A stretch of 64,000 nucleotides of DNA from Armigeres subalbatus (taxonomy: Eukaryota; Arthropoda; Insecta; Diptera; Culicidae). Below the pieces are notes generated by a model. The model did no database searches. It was given only the letters and a program-made list of their open reading frames with translations, and had not been told where the DNA came from. Within the stretch, counting starts at the first letter, position 1. Each line of letters starts with the position of its first letter. The position numbers and the translations under genes are program-made. Shown in pieces: positions 50,001 to 56,301 of the stretch. The stretch lies in contig NC_085141.1 of NCBI RefSeq assembly GCF_024139115.2, forward strand, positions 133,857,822 through 133,921,821, given 5' to 3'.

Positions 50001-53000
50001 GCAAATGCGGTAGATGGGGTATGAAATCGTTGCCCACCATGTAGCCCATCAATACCCAGTCATCTATCAGTTTGTAGATGTTGAAGTCGAACTTCAATTT
50101 ATCCCGAACCGGCGCAAATTCAAGCTCCAAATATTCACGCATCAACGTTAAGTGCAACAAGTAGAATCTCGTTTCCTCAACGATGCTCGATTTCTTATCA
50201 TTTTTACCGAACTTAACTTCTTCTCTCAGCAGAGAAAAGTGTCTCTCGTGAGTACAAAGTCCCAACATAATTAAATCCGCATCTAATCCATACAAGCAAT
50301 GACGTGTGTTCGAATCGAAATTTGGGGACGCTTTGGCGTGTCTAATGTATTCCATAATTTTATGTTCTCCCTCGCCGGGAGTCTCGTGCCCACTAAGAAT
50401 AACCTTACAGTGCATCCACAGTGGATTTGTGCTAACTTTCACTTTTATAAAATGCTCCAATGCTTTTTGGAGCCGAACCATAAAGCTAGTTCCCGGTGTG
50501 ATGCAGTTACTATCGAATCTAGCCTCTGTTGGCAAAACTTCTCCCTTCTTTTGCGCTTCCTCCATTTGCTCTTGCGCTTCGCGAGCTGATCGGAACCGGC
50601 GTCCGCGTTGCTGATTCATCTTGGCTCTTGGAGCCACTCCGTCGACTGCGATAAAAAATAACTTCTGTGGACGGATCATCCGAAACAAAAACTCCAGGTA
50701 GTGAAATATATCACTGAAGATTTTTTCCTCTGAAATCCGAAAGAACACATCAGAATCGTTCGGGTGGGAGCAGTTGTGGATGATGCCGTTCATGTCAAGG
50801 TAGAGATTATCAAACTCCGGTACCTAGAAGGCGGAATGAAAAGCATATACATATTATTATTAGGTGTACTTTAATTAACTTACTTTTAACTAGTCTTTTG
50901 ATGATTACTGATTATGAAAATCGTTATAAAGTACGTTTACTGCCTGTAATCGCATAGGCAGTTTAGTGCAGTTGATGGATAATTCAACTTTCAAGATTAT
51001 TAAATAATTATGCAATTAAAGCAAAAATTGTTTCAAAGAGGTACGAGTCGGGTTTGGGTTGTTAGTGCATTATTGGGTTCGGGTCGGGTACGGGTTTGTG
51101 AGATAAAAACAAATGTCGGGTAGAGATCGGGTACGGGTTTAAGAAATAAAATACTGAATATTTTTTATTCAATTTTGTAAATTGTGAGACTATTTCTTTG
51201 TTTGGGTTTACATTCTTTTAAGAGAACCAAAAAAATCTAGTTTGAATTCTCTGAACAGAACTTGAGTTCGGGTACCGTGACCTGCCCTAATTCCGCGCAT
51301 CGCCTAATACCGTGGTTTTCATCAAAAATCAGAACCTTGCTATCATTGTGTTTGAACATTTCACCAAATAATATGATGTCCATGATAGCCAGGTTCTGAT
51401 TTTTTTATAAAAACCACGGTATTAGGCGATGCGCGGAATTAGGGCAGGTCACGGTACATCTCGGGTGTAAAAAACCAAATAATATCGGGTTCAGTCGTGT
51501 ACGGGTTTACAAATGCTAAAAATCTCGGTTACGGATCTGGTGCGATAAGATTTTTCATTCCGGATTAAGGTCAGGTTCGGGTTTAAAGATAATTTGCGGG
51601 TCTGGTTCAGGTTTGCAAAATGTTAAAACCCGACCATTAAGCTGGACCACACTTTTTTGTTTTGCCTTTCGCGTATTACTAAGTATACGTAAAGGATCAC
51701 TCCAAAACCGAACTTTTTATAGTAGGCTCGGAGACCCATAGTGTTATATTCCAATCGACTCAGCTCGACGAATTGAGGTGATGTCTGTATTTGTGTATGT
51801 ATGTATGTTTGTATGTGTGTGTGTGTACAATAAAATGTGAGACACACTTTTTTGTAGTTTGCATTATCCGATTTGCTTGCAACAGGTTGAATTCGACGCG
51901 GAATCCTTACTATTTTTACGCTATTGAAAATTGGGCCAATCGGCCATTGCATTCCGAAGTTATTAAAAAACATTGTTTTTTCCCCCATTTTTCCTAAGGG
52001 TTGGAAAAAAATTCAAAATCGGAAGTTTTTTTTTCAAAAACTGCTGCAATGCATTCAAATGAACGCAAATAAATGTGAATTGATGGAAATAACTGAATAT
52101 ATCTCCCTTAAGTGCAATTTTGACCTGTCTTATGTGCTTTTCTTGTTGCATTTTATAATACACGAGAAAGGCACCATCAGCGCTAGGTGGATTATTCTGG
52201 GTTTTTTTTACAAAATCACTCGCGGTTTTTGGGAGCTTCTTCGTACTAATATAAGGATTGTTATTATCACTCATAAGCAAGATTGAATTTCTACAGCGCC
52301 ACCTAGAGGTAAAAGAGTGAAAAGTATACATTTTCCCATATATTTAAACGTTTTTTTTCTCATATAAACTTAATCCTTTTTGTGCATCCACTTATACTCG
52401 ACGGATCTGGTTGACATTTTTACAGTAGCTTCTGGGTGTAAAAAACTTTATGTTCATGGGTATACGTTTCTTAAAAATGATTTTGAGTATTTTTATATAA
52501 GTGTGGTCCACCCTACCGACCATCTCTATGTATAAAGCATATAGATAACATTTAACAGAGAAAACTATTACTGATGCAAGCGGACTAAGTTTATACAAAA
52601 TTAAACCTTAATGACGATGCACTCATTGCTATACCATAAATGAATAAGCAATTCAACGAACAGCTTCTATAAATAACATACTTATTTTCTATAATTCTTG
52701 AAATTGGAAGAGAACATTTTTTATAGTTATTGGTCTATTGGAATGGATGAATGAATGGAATGTAAATAGCCATTTTTACAATTTTGTGGTTTATTCAAGA
52801 GTACAGTGGAAAAAATAGAGCATTTACGAGGTATTTGACGTGATACATGGCAATAAGAAATAAACTAAACATAAGATAATAAAACTTTGAAATCAACAAG
52901 ATATACTTTACCATGTCAAATATCTTATAAATAATCAAATAGGCTATAACATAGAAAAATCTTGGAATAGAAATTAATTATGGGCCTCGCATTTTATCAT

Positions 53001-54079
53001 TCAAATGTTTGAATACATATTTCATCAAAGCATATAATATAATTGAGTATTGTGAGGTATTTGACGTGATAATTTATAATAAGATATGAAATGAAAATAA
53101 GATAAGTGAACTTTGACATCAAGATAAATACTCTTATTTTTTTTCCTTTGGTTGACGTTTTTTCTACTGCTCGACTGAAGCCTATGTAGGGGAAATTACG
53201 GCTTTGGCAGGTTTTGTTCTATTATTGTCAGGTGGGTTTTTTCTAAAACTAGTTATGCTCAAATTCAGCCTAAACATTCTTTGCATATCAAAGAATATCG
53301 TGGTCAAATTTCATAAAATTTAATCAGCAAAAACCCCCTTGACAATAATAGAACAAAACCTGACAAAGCCTACATCTATCTCGCCGTCAAGACAAGACTT
53401 AGCTTGTAATCTGAAGACTATAAGATATTAGGTGTAGGGGAAGTGTACCGGTTCTGGCCACCTTTGTGCCTAATTTGGCCAACCCTGAAAACGCATATTC
53501 TCCAAAAAAAAAATGTGGATCAGTTTCAACAACGAAGAAAGTTAAGGGATAAATCCTCTGGTTGAGCTAAAAAATTCCTCGAAAATTGCTTTACTTTTGG
53601 AATTATGCGAGAAACTGGCCAAATTAGGAAATGGCCAAAACTGGTATAATTACCCTATGTATTTAAGTACATAATGATAATAAATTCGTTTCTTTTTGGC
53701 AAAATAACCGTAAGGAAAAACATTTTAGCCACGTTCTAAGTTTTATACCAACAAGGTTTTTTCTCTAACATCAACATAATAAATAGAATAAATTTCGATT
53801 AAAAAAACAAAACCAAAGTGGGTATACAAAACAAACGACAGCGAATATTAGCTGAAAATATGAACACGGATCAAAATATAAACATTGCATTTCTGATTAT
53901 TCGCGCGTGTTTATCGATTGAATGAGTGTCCTTCAAAATTGGCGCTTATGTGCTGATTCAGAATTGCACAACCTGAGGAAAGCATCCTAATAAAATGATC
54001 TTACCTGGTTTTCGCGAATCAGCTCGCTCAGGCATGGATAGCGCTCGCTGATATAGCGGAAGAATTTCGGAACTCCCAT
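19920..54079 (-). CDS. XRN1: 5'-3' exoribonuclease XRN1 (Pacman), complete nine-exon gene
   Basis: XRN1 degrades decapped 5'-monophosphate mRNA in the cytoplasm (P-bodies) after DCP2 acts. CDS exons on the minus strand are 54005-54079, 49795-50823, 49372-49598, 48757-49312, 48587-48688, 41765-42042, 39237-41031, 20070-20912 and 19920-20003. All introns are GT-AG and the phases agree at every junction, giving 1662 residues; Drosophila Pacman is about 1600. Catalytic residues land at canonical numbers: D35 and H41, K93/Q97/R100/R101 of the basic loop, E176 and E178, D206 and D208, D291. The D1-D4/SH3-like core lies in exons 6-7 and the low-complexity P/Q/N-rich tail in exons 8-9. Introns of 18.3, 6.5 and 3.2 kb hold transposons; the other five are 59-733 nt. 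The start is the ATG at 54079, giving the invariant MGVPKFF N-terminus. Function is inferred from family; the exon model is read directly. Confidence 0.95.
20070..20912 (-). CDS. XRN1: XRN1 exon 8 (P/Q/N-rich C-terminal tail, residues 1355-1635)
   Basis: The 843-nt exon starts [20 protein letters not shown] and is rich in proline, glutamine, histidine and asparagine (for example [18 protein letters not shown]), then Lys/Glu-rich. In Drosophila the XRN1 C-terminus is disordered and contacts DCP1, coupling decapping to decay; a similar role here is inferred. A strong acceptor (TTTTTCTCACCATTCAG) precedes it and GAA|GTAAGT ends it. It lies 18.3 kb from exon 7. In-frame readthrough would stop after another SISKP, a possible retained-intron end. 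Confidence 0.85.
21230..21587 (+). pseudogene. I-type LINE ORF1 (gag) remnant, part 1
   Basis: Reading the plus strand from about 21300 gives [21 protein letters not shown], and [16 protein letters not shown], a three-knuckle gag of non-LTR elements, ending in EARLN at 21587. The upstream part has a stop and is degraded. The frame is cut by a 212-bp insertion with a 12-bp duplication, and continues at 21800 and 23225. It lies in XRN1 intron 7, antisense to the gene. Confidence 0.75.
21588..21799. mobile_element. 212-bp insertion with 12-bp target duplication
   Basis: GCTAGGTTGAAC occurs at 21576-21587 and again at 21800-21811, bracketing this insert. A long duplication suggests target-primed retroposition (SINE or truncated LINE). 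I see no tRNA-like boxes in it. Confidence 0.7.
21880..22300 (-). repeat. composite tRNA-like repeat, copy 2
   Basis: Contains the CTGTGCATATGCACAG hairpin, the tRNA-like segment on the minus strand at 21954-22025 with intact GGGTTCGAGTCC B box, then the GATGCTTGATTTGCCCAATC block. It is the longest copy. Confidence 0.75.
22380..22555 (-). repeat. composite tRNA-like repeat, copy 3 (truncated)
   Basis: Shares the AACTGCATATTATTCGGCAA start and runs through half of the tRNA-like segment, then stops at CTCCTACTCT near 22550, where it meets the inverted copy 4. Confidence 0.7.
22605..22920 (+). repeat. composite tRNA-like repeat, copy 4 (inverted)
   Basis: The opposite orientation to copies 1-3. 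It contains the plus-strand tRNA-like segment at 22714-22785 and ends with TTGCCGAATAATATGCAATT, the reverse complement of the start of copy 3, so copies 3 and 4 form a long inverted repeat. Confidence 0.75.
22714..22785 (+). other. tRNA-like segment (pseudo-tRNA, Val-like body)
   Basis: 72 nt fold as a tRNA. The acceptor GGTCTTG pairs with CAAGACA (first pair mismatched). The D arm contains TGTAGGGGTTATCAC. The anticodon stem CCTAT/GTAGG encloses loop CTAGAGA. The T arm is GAGGGTTCGAGTCCCTC. The D region resembles tRNA-Val; the formal anticodon would be AGA without a Ser-type long variable arm. A and B boxes are recognisable. I regard it as a SINE-type promoter head rather than a functional tRNA. 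Confidence 0.55.
23225..23400 (+). pseudogene. I-type LINE ORF1 remnant, part 2
   Basis: Reads [16 protein letters not shown] then a stop, followed by Lys/Glu-rich [16 protein letters not shown] in another frame. It continues the gag remnant from 21230-21587 once the insertions are discounted. Low complexity makes this tentative. Confidence 0.45.
23745..24115. repeat. 370-bp duplicated sequence, copy 1
   Basis: Repeats at 24332-24683 with roughly 85 percent identity by eye, sharing AATCACTAACAGCAACCAAG and TTCCAATAACTAACTGCATC. On the minus strand each copy has a 71-72 codon frame beginning MDAVSYW with a hydrophobic AWLLLVIP stretch. Confidence 0.75.
24332..24683. repeat. 370-bp duplicated sequence, copy 2
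   Basis: Second copy of the unit at 23745. A diverged third relative lies near 29800-30150, where [14 protein letters not shown] resembles the same hydrophobic stretch. Confidence 0.75.
25036..27704 (-). pseudogene. Jockey-clade LINE ORF2 (endonuclease-RT), one stop and one frameshift
   Basis: The endonuclease starts [15 protein letters not shown] with [13 protein letters not shown] at 27411-27413 interrupts it; the same frame then resumes with [12 protein letters not shown] and SSDHYPV. The RT begins near KAPGFDSI, has [29 protein letters not shown] and, after a frameshift near 25810, [12 protein letters not shown] and FADDTS, ending LVPI at 25036. No RNase H, as expected for this clade. 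Inactive as written. Confidence 0.93.
27679..28769 (-). pseudogene. Jockey-clade LINE ORF1 (gag-like), frameshifted
   Basis: The frame reads Lys/Pro-rich N-terminal sequence, then [20 protein letters not shown], typical of the domain before the knuckles, and [27 protein letters not shown] and [16 protein letters not shown] as three zinc knuckles. Near 27830 the frame changes; the C-terminal part ([20 protein letters not shown]) continues to a stop at 27679. ORF1 proteins bind LINE RNA. The N-terminus is missing because the copy is truncated at the 5' end. Confidence 0.88.
28800..28990. repeat. inverted repeat around GGCCCCGCCCC
   Basis: TTGGCCCCGCCCCTT at 28821 is mirrored by AAGGGGCGGGGCCAA at 28887, and AGCTTTCTTGTAT-like words bracket it. 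The outer sequence resembles the host repeat split by the LINE (AAAATGGCTCG, CAGCTTTCTT). Confidence 0.6.
29199..29392. mobile_element. 194-bp Tc1/mariner-type MITE
   Basis: CAGTCAAACCTCCATGAGTC at the left is mirrored by GACTCATGGAGGTTTGACTG at the right, with TA on both sides (29197-29198, 29393-29394). Internal ATCGACTCA/ATCGAGAT words resemble the MITE at 13382. Confidence 0.9.
29660..30150. repeat. diverged copy of the host repeat split by the Jockey LINE
   Basis: Shares GCGGAATCCTGATCAAAATG, AGCTTTCTTGTATTCAATAA and CTGTGTCCGCTCCGCTGC with the sequence at 24720-24790 and 28790-28990, and the hydrophobic minus-strand [11 protein letters not shown] frame. Confidence 0.6.
30376..31167 (+). 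pseudogene. unrecognised gag-like coding remnant
   Basis: Two frames (30376-30687, 30671-31072) encode Lys-rich coiled-coil-like sequence followed by a single Cys/His cluster [10 protein letters not shown] and Ser/Pro-rich tail. This is compatible with a LINE ORF1 but I cannot place it. AT-rich tail at 31140-31170. Confidence 0.35.
31284..32153. mobile_element. 870-bp element with CACTCTRAAAAATC ends
   Basis: CACTCTAAAAAATCATCACG at the left is mirrored by CGTGAAGATTTTTCAGAGTG at the right. Internal TCACGTAACT words recur near both ends. No transposase frame. No clear target duplication. Confidence 0.65.
32154..32942 (+). pseudogene. I-type LINE 3' remnant: RNase H domain and terminal knuckle
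   Basis: [11 protein letters not shown], then [16 protein letters not shown], and [20 protein letters not shown] give the D, E and final H/D motifs of a LINE-encoded RNase H, in two frames because of a shift near 32290. A Cys-rich tail, [20 protein letters not shown], follows in another frame near 32700. The RT and endonuclease are absent, as in 5'-truncated copies. Lies antisense in XRN1 intron 7. Confidence 0.85.
33000..33600. other. intronic, no feature seen
   Basis: Within XRN1 intron 7. No coding or repeat structure recognised. Confidence 0.5.
33800..36950. repeat. 3-kb array of GGAGGAATTCCTGGAGGAACTTCC-related units with a polarity switch
   Basis: Below about 34970 the plus strand shows pyrimidine-oriented units (CCTTCGAAAATTCCTCCAGG). 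Above it, purine-oriented units (GGAATTTCCGAAGGAA). Between about 35940 and 36400 the array is almost perfect: two 12-mers, GGAGGAATTCCT and GGAGGAACTTCC, alternate as a 24-bp unit about 19 times. Frames stay open for up to about 400 codons (Gly-Gly-Ile-Pro-Gly-Gly-Thr-Ser) because the period is a multiple of three; I do not treat them as genes. It lies in XRN1 intron 7. Confidence 0.9.
36960..37440. other. intronic, no feature seen
   Basis: XRN1 intron 7; the sequence beyond the array still contains stray AATCCTG words that may be its decayed edge. Confidence 0.45.
37450..38946 (+). mobile_element. possible non-LTR fragment ending in a CAA-rich tail
   Basis: Short frames at 37450-37644 and 37712-38047 contain Lys/Asn-rich sequence. 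The unit ends near 38946 with AATAAATGAACAACAACAAC, a CAA-repeat tail like that of some I/LOA-type LINEs. A frame at 38644-38874 just upstream is unrecognised. Extent and unity are uncertain. Confidence 0.35.
39237..41031 (-). CDS. XRN1: XRN1 exon 7 (D1-D4 and SH3-like core, residues 756-1354)
   Basis: This is the largest exon, 1795 nt. It encodes the Dipteran XRN1 middle, including [38 protein letters not shown], and [14 protein letters not shown] from the domain that lines the RNA path, then a less conserved Ser/Lys-rich linker ending RKLNVT. The acceptor is CTTTTTCAG and the donor ACG|GTAAGC. The open frame continues past the donor into intron 7 as a hydrophobic stretch; I consider that readthrough artefactual because the exon 8 splice is in phase. 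Confidence 0.94.
41252..41330. mobile_element. 79-bp hairpin MITE in XRN1 intron 6
   Basis: ACTGCCGTGAATCGCAAGTC and GACTTGCGATTCACGGCAGT are perfect inverted repeats, extending to about 31 bp with CAGTCCCAT. A loop of about 17 bp remains. Confidence 0.8.
41765..42042 (-). CDS. XRN1: XRN1 exon 6 (D1 region, residues 664-756)
   Basis: The 278-nt exon begins [15 protein letters not shown] and includes [21 protein letters not shown], matching the XRN1-specific D1 domain that braces the catalytic core. The acceptor is TTTTCACAG and the donor CA|GTGAGT. It ends in phase 2 and joins exon 7 with one base to give a His codon. Confidence 0.9.
42230..44640 (-). mobile_element. RTE-clade LINE with internal 3' deletion, in XRN1 intron 5
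   Basis: On the minus strand: a 5' leader, endonuclease, RT, and a short 3' end with GATGATAAATAAATA near 42220. The RT YADD region and thumb are missing: sequence jumps from SVQLFGY to a C-terminal piece (near 42310) ahead of the tail. It resembles Aedes JAM1-type RTE elements. Orientation is the same as XRN1. Confidence 0.88.
42272..44430 (-). pseudogene. RTE endonuclease-RT polyprotein, two stops and a deletion
   Basis: The endonuclease begins [15 protein letters not shown], with [18 protein letters not shown] and [10 protein letters not shown] follows with [53 protein letters not shown] and [10 protein letters not shown]. Two TAG codons interrupt one continuous frame, at 43448-43450 and 43391-43393. 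The catalytic YADD and everything to the C-terminus are deleted. Cannot be active. Confidence 0.93.
44801..45025. mobile_element. 225-bp inverted-repeat element
   Basis: CGGTTTAAACGACTGTTGTT at the left is mirrored by GACAACAGTCGTTTAAATCG at the right, with an inner TTGGTATCAATACAGATACG against CGTATCTGTATTGATACCAA. Arms of about 95 bp, a central loop with CTGAAGAAG. Confidence 0.8.
45037..45252. mobile_element. TA-flanked palindromic MITE, copy A
   Basis: CCGTGACCTGCCCTAATTCC at the left is mirrored by GGAATTAGGACAGGTCACGG at the right; arms of about 90 bp. TA flanks both sides. A 180-bp relative is at 51275-51454. Confidence 0.88.
45300..46265 (-). pseudogene. R1-type LINE ORF2 C-terminal remnant
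   Basis: On the minus strand, [20 protein letters not shown] then [30 protein letters not shown], and [15 protein letters not shown] with [12 protein letters not shown] match the post-RT region and C-terminal Cys/His knuckle of R1/LOA-like LINEs. At least two frameshifts separate the pieces. No RT core remains. Confidence 0.75.
46435..46617. mobile_element. 183-bp hAT MITE, copy A
   Basis: CAAGATTTTTTTATGTACAG at the left is mirrored by CTGTACATAAAAAAAATCTTG at the right (one extra A). The 8-bp duplication GGCCAGTC is perfect (46427-46434, 46618-46625), as for hAT elements. Copy B at 47884 has the same length. Confidence 0.92.
46979..47612. mobile_element. palindromic element with GATGTTATCGATC ends
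   Basis: The left GATGTTATCGATCATTTAG and right CTGAATGATCGATAACATC pair, and the match extends about 130 bp (GGTGGACTTCTAGTGCGAAG against CTTCGCACTAGAAGTCCACC). Its centre is disrupted by the TA-flanked MITE at 47136-47351. Confidence 0.82.
47136..47351. mobile_element. 216-bp TA-flanked MITE, copy B (nested)
   Basis: Same family and length as 19227-19442, with TA at 47134-47135 and 47352-47353. It is inserted in the GATGTTATC element. Confidence 0.87.
47884..48066. mobile_element. 183-bp hAT MITE, copy B
   Basis: Same TIRs as copy A and about two substitutions across 183 bp by eye. Perfect 8-bp duplication CCTGATAC at 47876-47883 and 48067-48074. Confidence 0.92.
48085..48335 (-). pseudogene. 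short LINE endonuclease fragment
   Basis: The minus strand reads [20 protein letters not shown] near 48335-48270, the GGDFN motif of LINE AP endonucleases. The rest is not recognised. Small and tentative. Confidence 0.4.
48587..48688 (-). CDS. XRN1: XRN1 exon 5 (residues 630-663)
   Basis: This 102-nt exon encodes [20 protein letters not shown] and [14 protein letters not shown]. It lies between a 68-nt intron and the 6.5-kb intron 5. The acceptor is TTGTAG and the donor GTAAGT, both phase 0. It is supported by phase and position between clear XRN1 exons; it covers the start of the D1 region. Confidence 0.88.
48757..49312 (-). CDS. XRN1: XRN1 exon 4 (CR2 region, residues 444-629)
   Basis: The 556-nt exon encodes the conserved CR2 block, with the [23 protein letters not shown] signature shared by XRN1 and XRN2, then [13 protein letters not shown] and [13 protein letters not shown]. 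These pack against the CR1 active site. The acceptor is CCACAG, the donor GAG|GTAAAA, and it ends in phase 0. Confidence 0.94.
49372..49598 (-). CDS. XRN1: XRN1 exon 3 (residues 369-444)
   Basis: The 227-nt exon starts [16 protein letters not shown] and contains a run of acidic residues ([12 protein letters not shown]) typical of the linker between conserved regions CR1 and CR2. The acceptor is CTTCCAG and the donor GTAAAA. It ends in phase 2, which exon 4 completes with one base. The 196-nt intron 2 lies upstream and the 59-nt intron 3 downstream. Confidence 0.9.
49795..50823 (-). CDS. XRN1: XRN1 exon 2 (catalytic CR1 region, residues 26-368)
   Basis: The 1029-nt exon carries the nuclease core. 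LDMNGIIH includes D35 and H41. The basic pocket [16 protein letters not shown] includes K93, Q97, R100 and R101. [10 protein letters not shown] includes E176 and E178. [10 protein letters not shown] includes D206 and D208, and [13 protein letters not shown] includes D291. The acceptor is ...TTCTAG just above 50823 and the donor GTAAGT just below 49795. Both ends are phase 0. Confidence 0.95.
51010..51640. repeat. degenerate GGGTTCGGGTACGGGTTT tract in XRN1 intron 1
   Basis: Runs of CGGGT and GGGTTT repeat with irregular spacing on both sides of the MITE at 51275. The G-run strand could form quadruplexes. No gene. Confidence 0.7.
51275..51454. mobile_element. TA-flanked palindromic MITE, copy B
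   Basis: CCGTGACCTGCCCTAATTCC ... CCTAATTCCGCGCATCGCC-type arms as at 45037; shortened loop. TA on both sides. It splits the GGGTTCGGGT tract. Confidence 0.85.
51660..52330. repeat. repeat with (TATG)n/(TG)n tract
   Basis: GTATGTATGTTTGTATGTGTG at about 51800 lies beside GACTCAGCTCGACGAATTGA, a word set familiar from mosquito repeats. ACCTAGAGGT near 52310 may be an end. Confidence 0.4.
52800..53120. repeat. pair of diverged direct repeats in XRN1 intron 1
   Basis: GAGGTATTTGACGTGATA occurs at about 52829 and 53055, each followed by related AT-rich sequence ending ACTTTGAMATCAA. Confidence 0.5.
53200..53370. mobile_element. 171-bp palindromic MITE
   Basis: GGCTTTGGCAGGTTTTGTTC at the left is mirrored by GAACAAAACCTGACAAAGCC at the right, arms of about 35 bp. 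TAC flanks both sides (possible 3-bp duplication). Confidence 0.75.
53437..53655. mobile_element. 219-bp TA-flanked MITE
   Basis: GGGGAAGTGTACCGGTTCTG at the left is mirrored by CAAAACTGGTATAATTACCC at the right, arms imperfect (about 24 bp), TA on both sides. Confidence 0.7.
54005..54079 (-). CDS. XRN1: XRN1 exon 1 (residues 1-25)
   Basis: This exon encodes the conserved N-terminus [15 protein letters not shown] followed by [10 protein letters not shown], then a GTAAGA donor. It is 75 nt and ends in phase 0. In XRN proteins the N-terminal residues form part of the active-site channel. The ATG was chosen because the MGVPKFFR start is invariant in the family. Intron 1 (50824-54004, 3181 nt) follows. 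Confidence 0.93.
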
Positions 54080-54900
54080 GGTTGGAAACGCGGGTAAACT
54101 CTATTCAGTCGATTTCCCAGGTCGTGGGTACCACAACACTGCAACGATTAAATTGTAGAGCGTTTTATTCACTGAAACAAGCTGTGCTTATTTTGCTCAC
54201 AATTTTTCACAACGAAAAGCTTTGTTTAACACCAAAACGGAATAATCGTCGAATGAATATGAACTGTCAAACAACACTTTATGCGACACGACCCATTTTG
54301 CGAATCGGCTTCTGCATCGGGCCCATCTGACACGAACTCCGCGGAGAAAGTTTCGTGGTGAATAAACTGCACACTGTAAAAAAATTTGTTTTTTGCATTT
54401 TCAAAACAGAAAAACGAACAATCGAACACCAAAATTTAATTTTTCGTTCCACACTGAAATCAATGTTGCAGTGATTTTATCTATGGAAAAGAATTTAAAA
54501 TTACTATTTTCCTATGTTGTTGCAATAAACAAATAAGATATTGAAATAACAACACTGTTGTTTATTATTACCATGCGCATGTTTAAAATAAGTATGATCC
54601 ATAGTGAAGAAAATCTCCTCGGTAATCAACTTCGAAGCTGCGCCATATTGTGTGTTGAGTTCTCGGTTGAGGTGGTCGAAGAAGCAAAAATTTAGCAAAA
54701 CATTCCTTTTTATTAATTAAATAACTAGAAATTCAAAACTCTCGAAATCCGGGATCAGTAGTAAGTATTGTTTTCATATTCACATTATCAGCGATAGTAT
54801 TTATTCTCATATAGGGCTCGATTACAGACTGAAATCAGGATCTGTCCCTGCTGAAATCGCCGTCTCAAAACTTTGCTGTTTATTTATGACAATATCATCG
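54080..54900. promoter_or_regulatory. upstream region of XRN1, probable 5' UTR and promoter
   Basis: GC-moderate sequence immediately above the ATG, then AT-rich. No TATA box at a convincing distance was identified. No gene in the stretch. Confidence 0.4.
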
Positions 54901-55300
54901 TCTCTGGTATGGACTCGGGTATGGACCTGTATGGACGTGTCCACAGCGATGTCATCGAGCATTACTTGCCAAGTCTATCGACAATGGCTTGCGTGGTCTG
55001 ATCACCAACATCCGATTATGCGATAATTCTTGTGACGATTACCGGTGGTGAGTTTAAGCCATTTGGCAGCGCAGTATCATTACTTGATACTTTACCGGTC
55101 GCTACTAAATGCGCTGCTATAACAGTAGCACAACTGACAGGTGACCAAATTTGGTAGCGCGATAAGAGCGCTGCTATTTGATGAACGTCAACGTCAAACG
55201 TCACCGGTACGGAATACAGCAACCAAATTGAGAGCCGAAAATAGTGACCGATACGGAAACGAGTGACGAAACTAAAATGAATGGTTGTGAACCATTCCAC

Positions 55301-55486
55301 AAAAGATATTTTAGTTACCAGATAAAGATTGTCGCTTCGGTTCCCTTTGTTCTGCTGTCCAAAACCTGTGTGGTGCCTAACTGCCAAATCGTATGTATTT
55401 TTCCATCATTGACATTTTGATCTCCCATCCTCGCCAGCAAAAGATGTTCCGGCGACAATCTTCATCTGGTAATTAAAATATCTTGT
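55301..55486. mobile_element. 186-bp hAT MITE, copy A
   Basis: AAAAGATATTTTAGTTACCA at the left is mirrored by GGTAATTAAAATATCTTGT at the right, with inner AGATAAAGATTGTCGC-type arms. The 8-bp duplication CATTCCAC is perfect (55293-55300, 55487-55494). Copy B is at 57815-58011. Confidence 0.88.
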
Positions 55487-55910
55487 CATTCCACCGATTC
55501 GTTTAACTTTTAGTTAAAATTTGACAGTTCAATGGTTATTTCCGTTATTTCTCCGTGGTTAAAAATAACCCTGCTCCGGAGCATTGTTAGATTTGTCAAT
55601 TCGATACCCGGTAAAAATCGTTTACTCAATAATTGGTACTTTTTATATGCTATCTCTCTGCTGGAAAAATTTATTAAACAGATAGCAGAGAAGAAGTACC
55701 GATTAAACATAACCGCGAGTAGACGTAGGACTTGTATAACAAAGCGTATTTACATCTAACTTTTAAATTTATAGAGTATAATATTGTACAATGGTACAAT
55801 GTACAATATTATACACACAATGTACAATGGCTCTTCTCAAACGCTCAGCTCTTCGCGGTGGTAACGCGCAAGTAAAGATTGCACTGCAGCGCGCCCATGA
55901 GCTTTTATGG

Positions 55911-56301
55911 AACGTACACACGGTCAAGCAGTTTGACCAACATTGACTCCACCTTCCGTTTATTCCAACATCCATCAAGTTTTATCAACAGCGACACGAA
56001 CAATCAATTTATTCGACCAACAATATCACACACGAACGACCGAAGCACCAACTCGAGCACCAACCATCAAAAAATATATGGGGGTTTGTGCAACTTCACT
56101 ACAAATGCTCAAACATGTTCGGCGAACCTTGACTCCGCCCCGACAACTCAAACCAAACCGTTTTAATGTTTTCCAACCGAGGCGCCAACCTTCAAATGTT
56201 TGATCGAACAACTTCACACACGTTCAAACAAAGCAGCAACCGAAGCGATTTCTTGGGGGTGGAGTCAATGTTCGTCAAACTGTTTGACTGGTGTGTACGT
56301 T
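55911..56301. mobile_element. 391-bp inverted-repeat MITE
   Basis: AACGTACACACGGTCAAGCA at the left is mirrored by GTTTGACTGGTGTGTACGTT at the right; arms of about 45 bp through ACATTGACTCCACC. Target duplication not resolved. Confidence 0.8.

Noticed and set aside
56026..56217. Short minus-strand open frame
   Set aside because: Lies inside the 391-bp inverted-repeat MITE and has no coding features.
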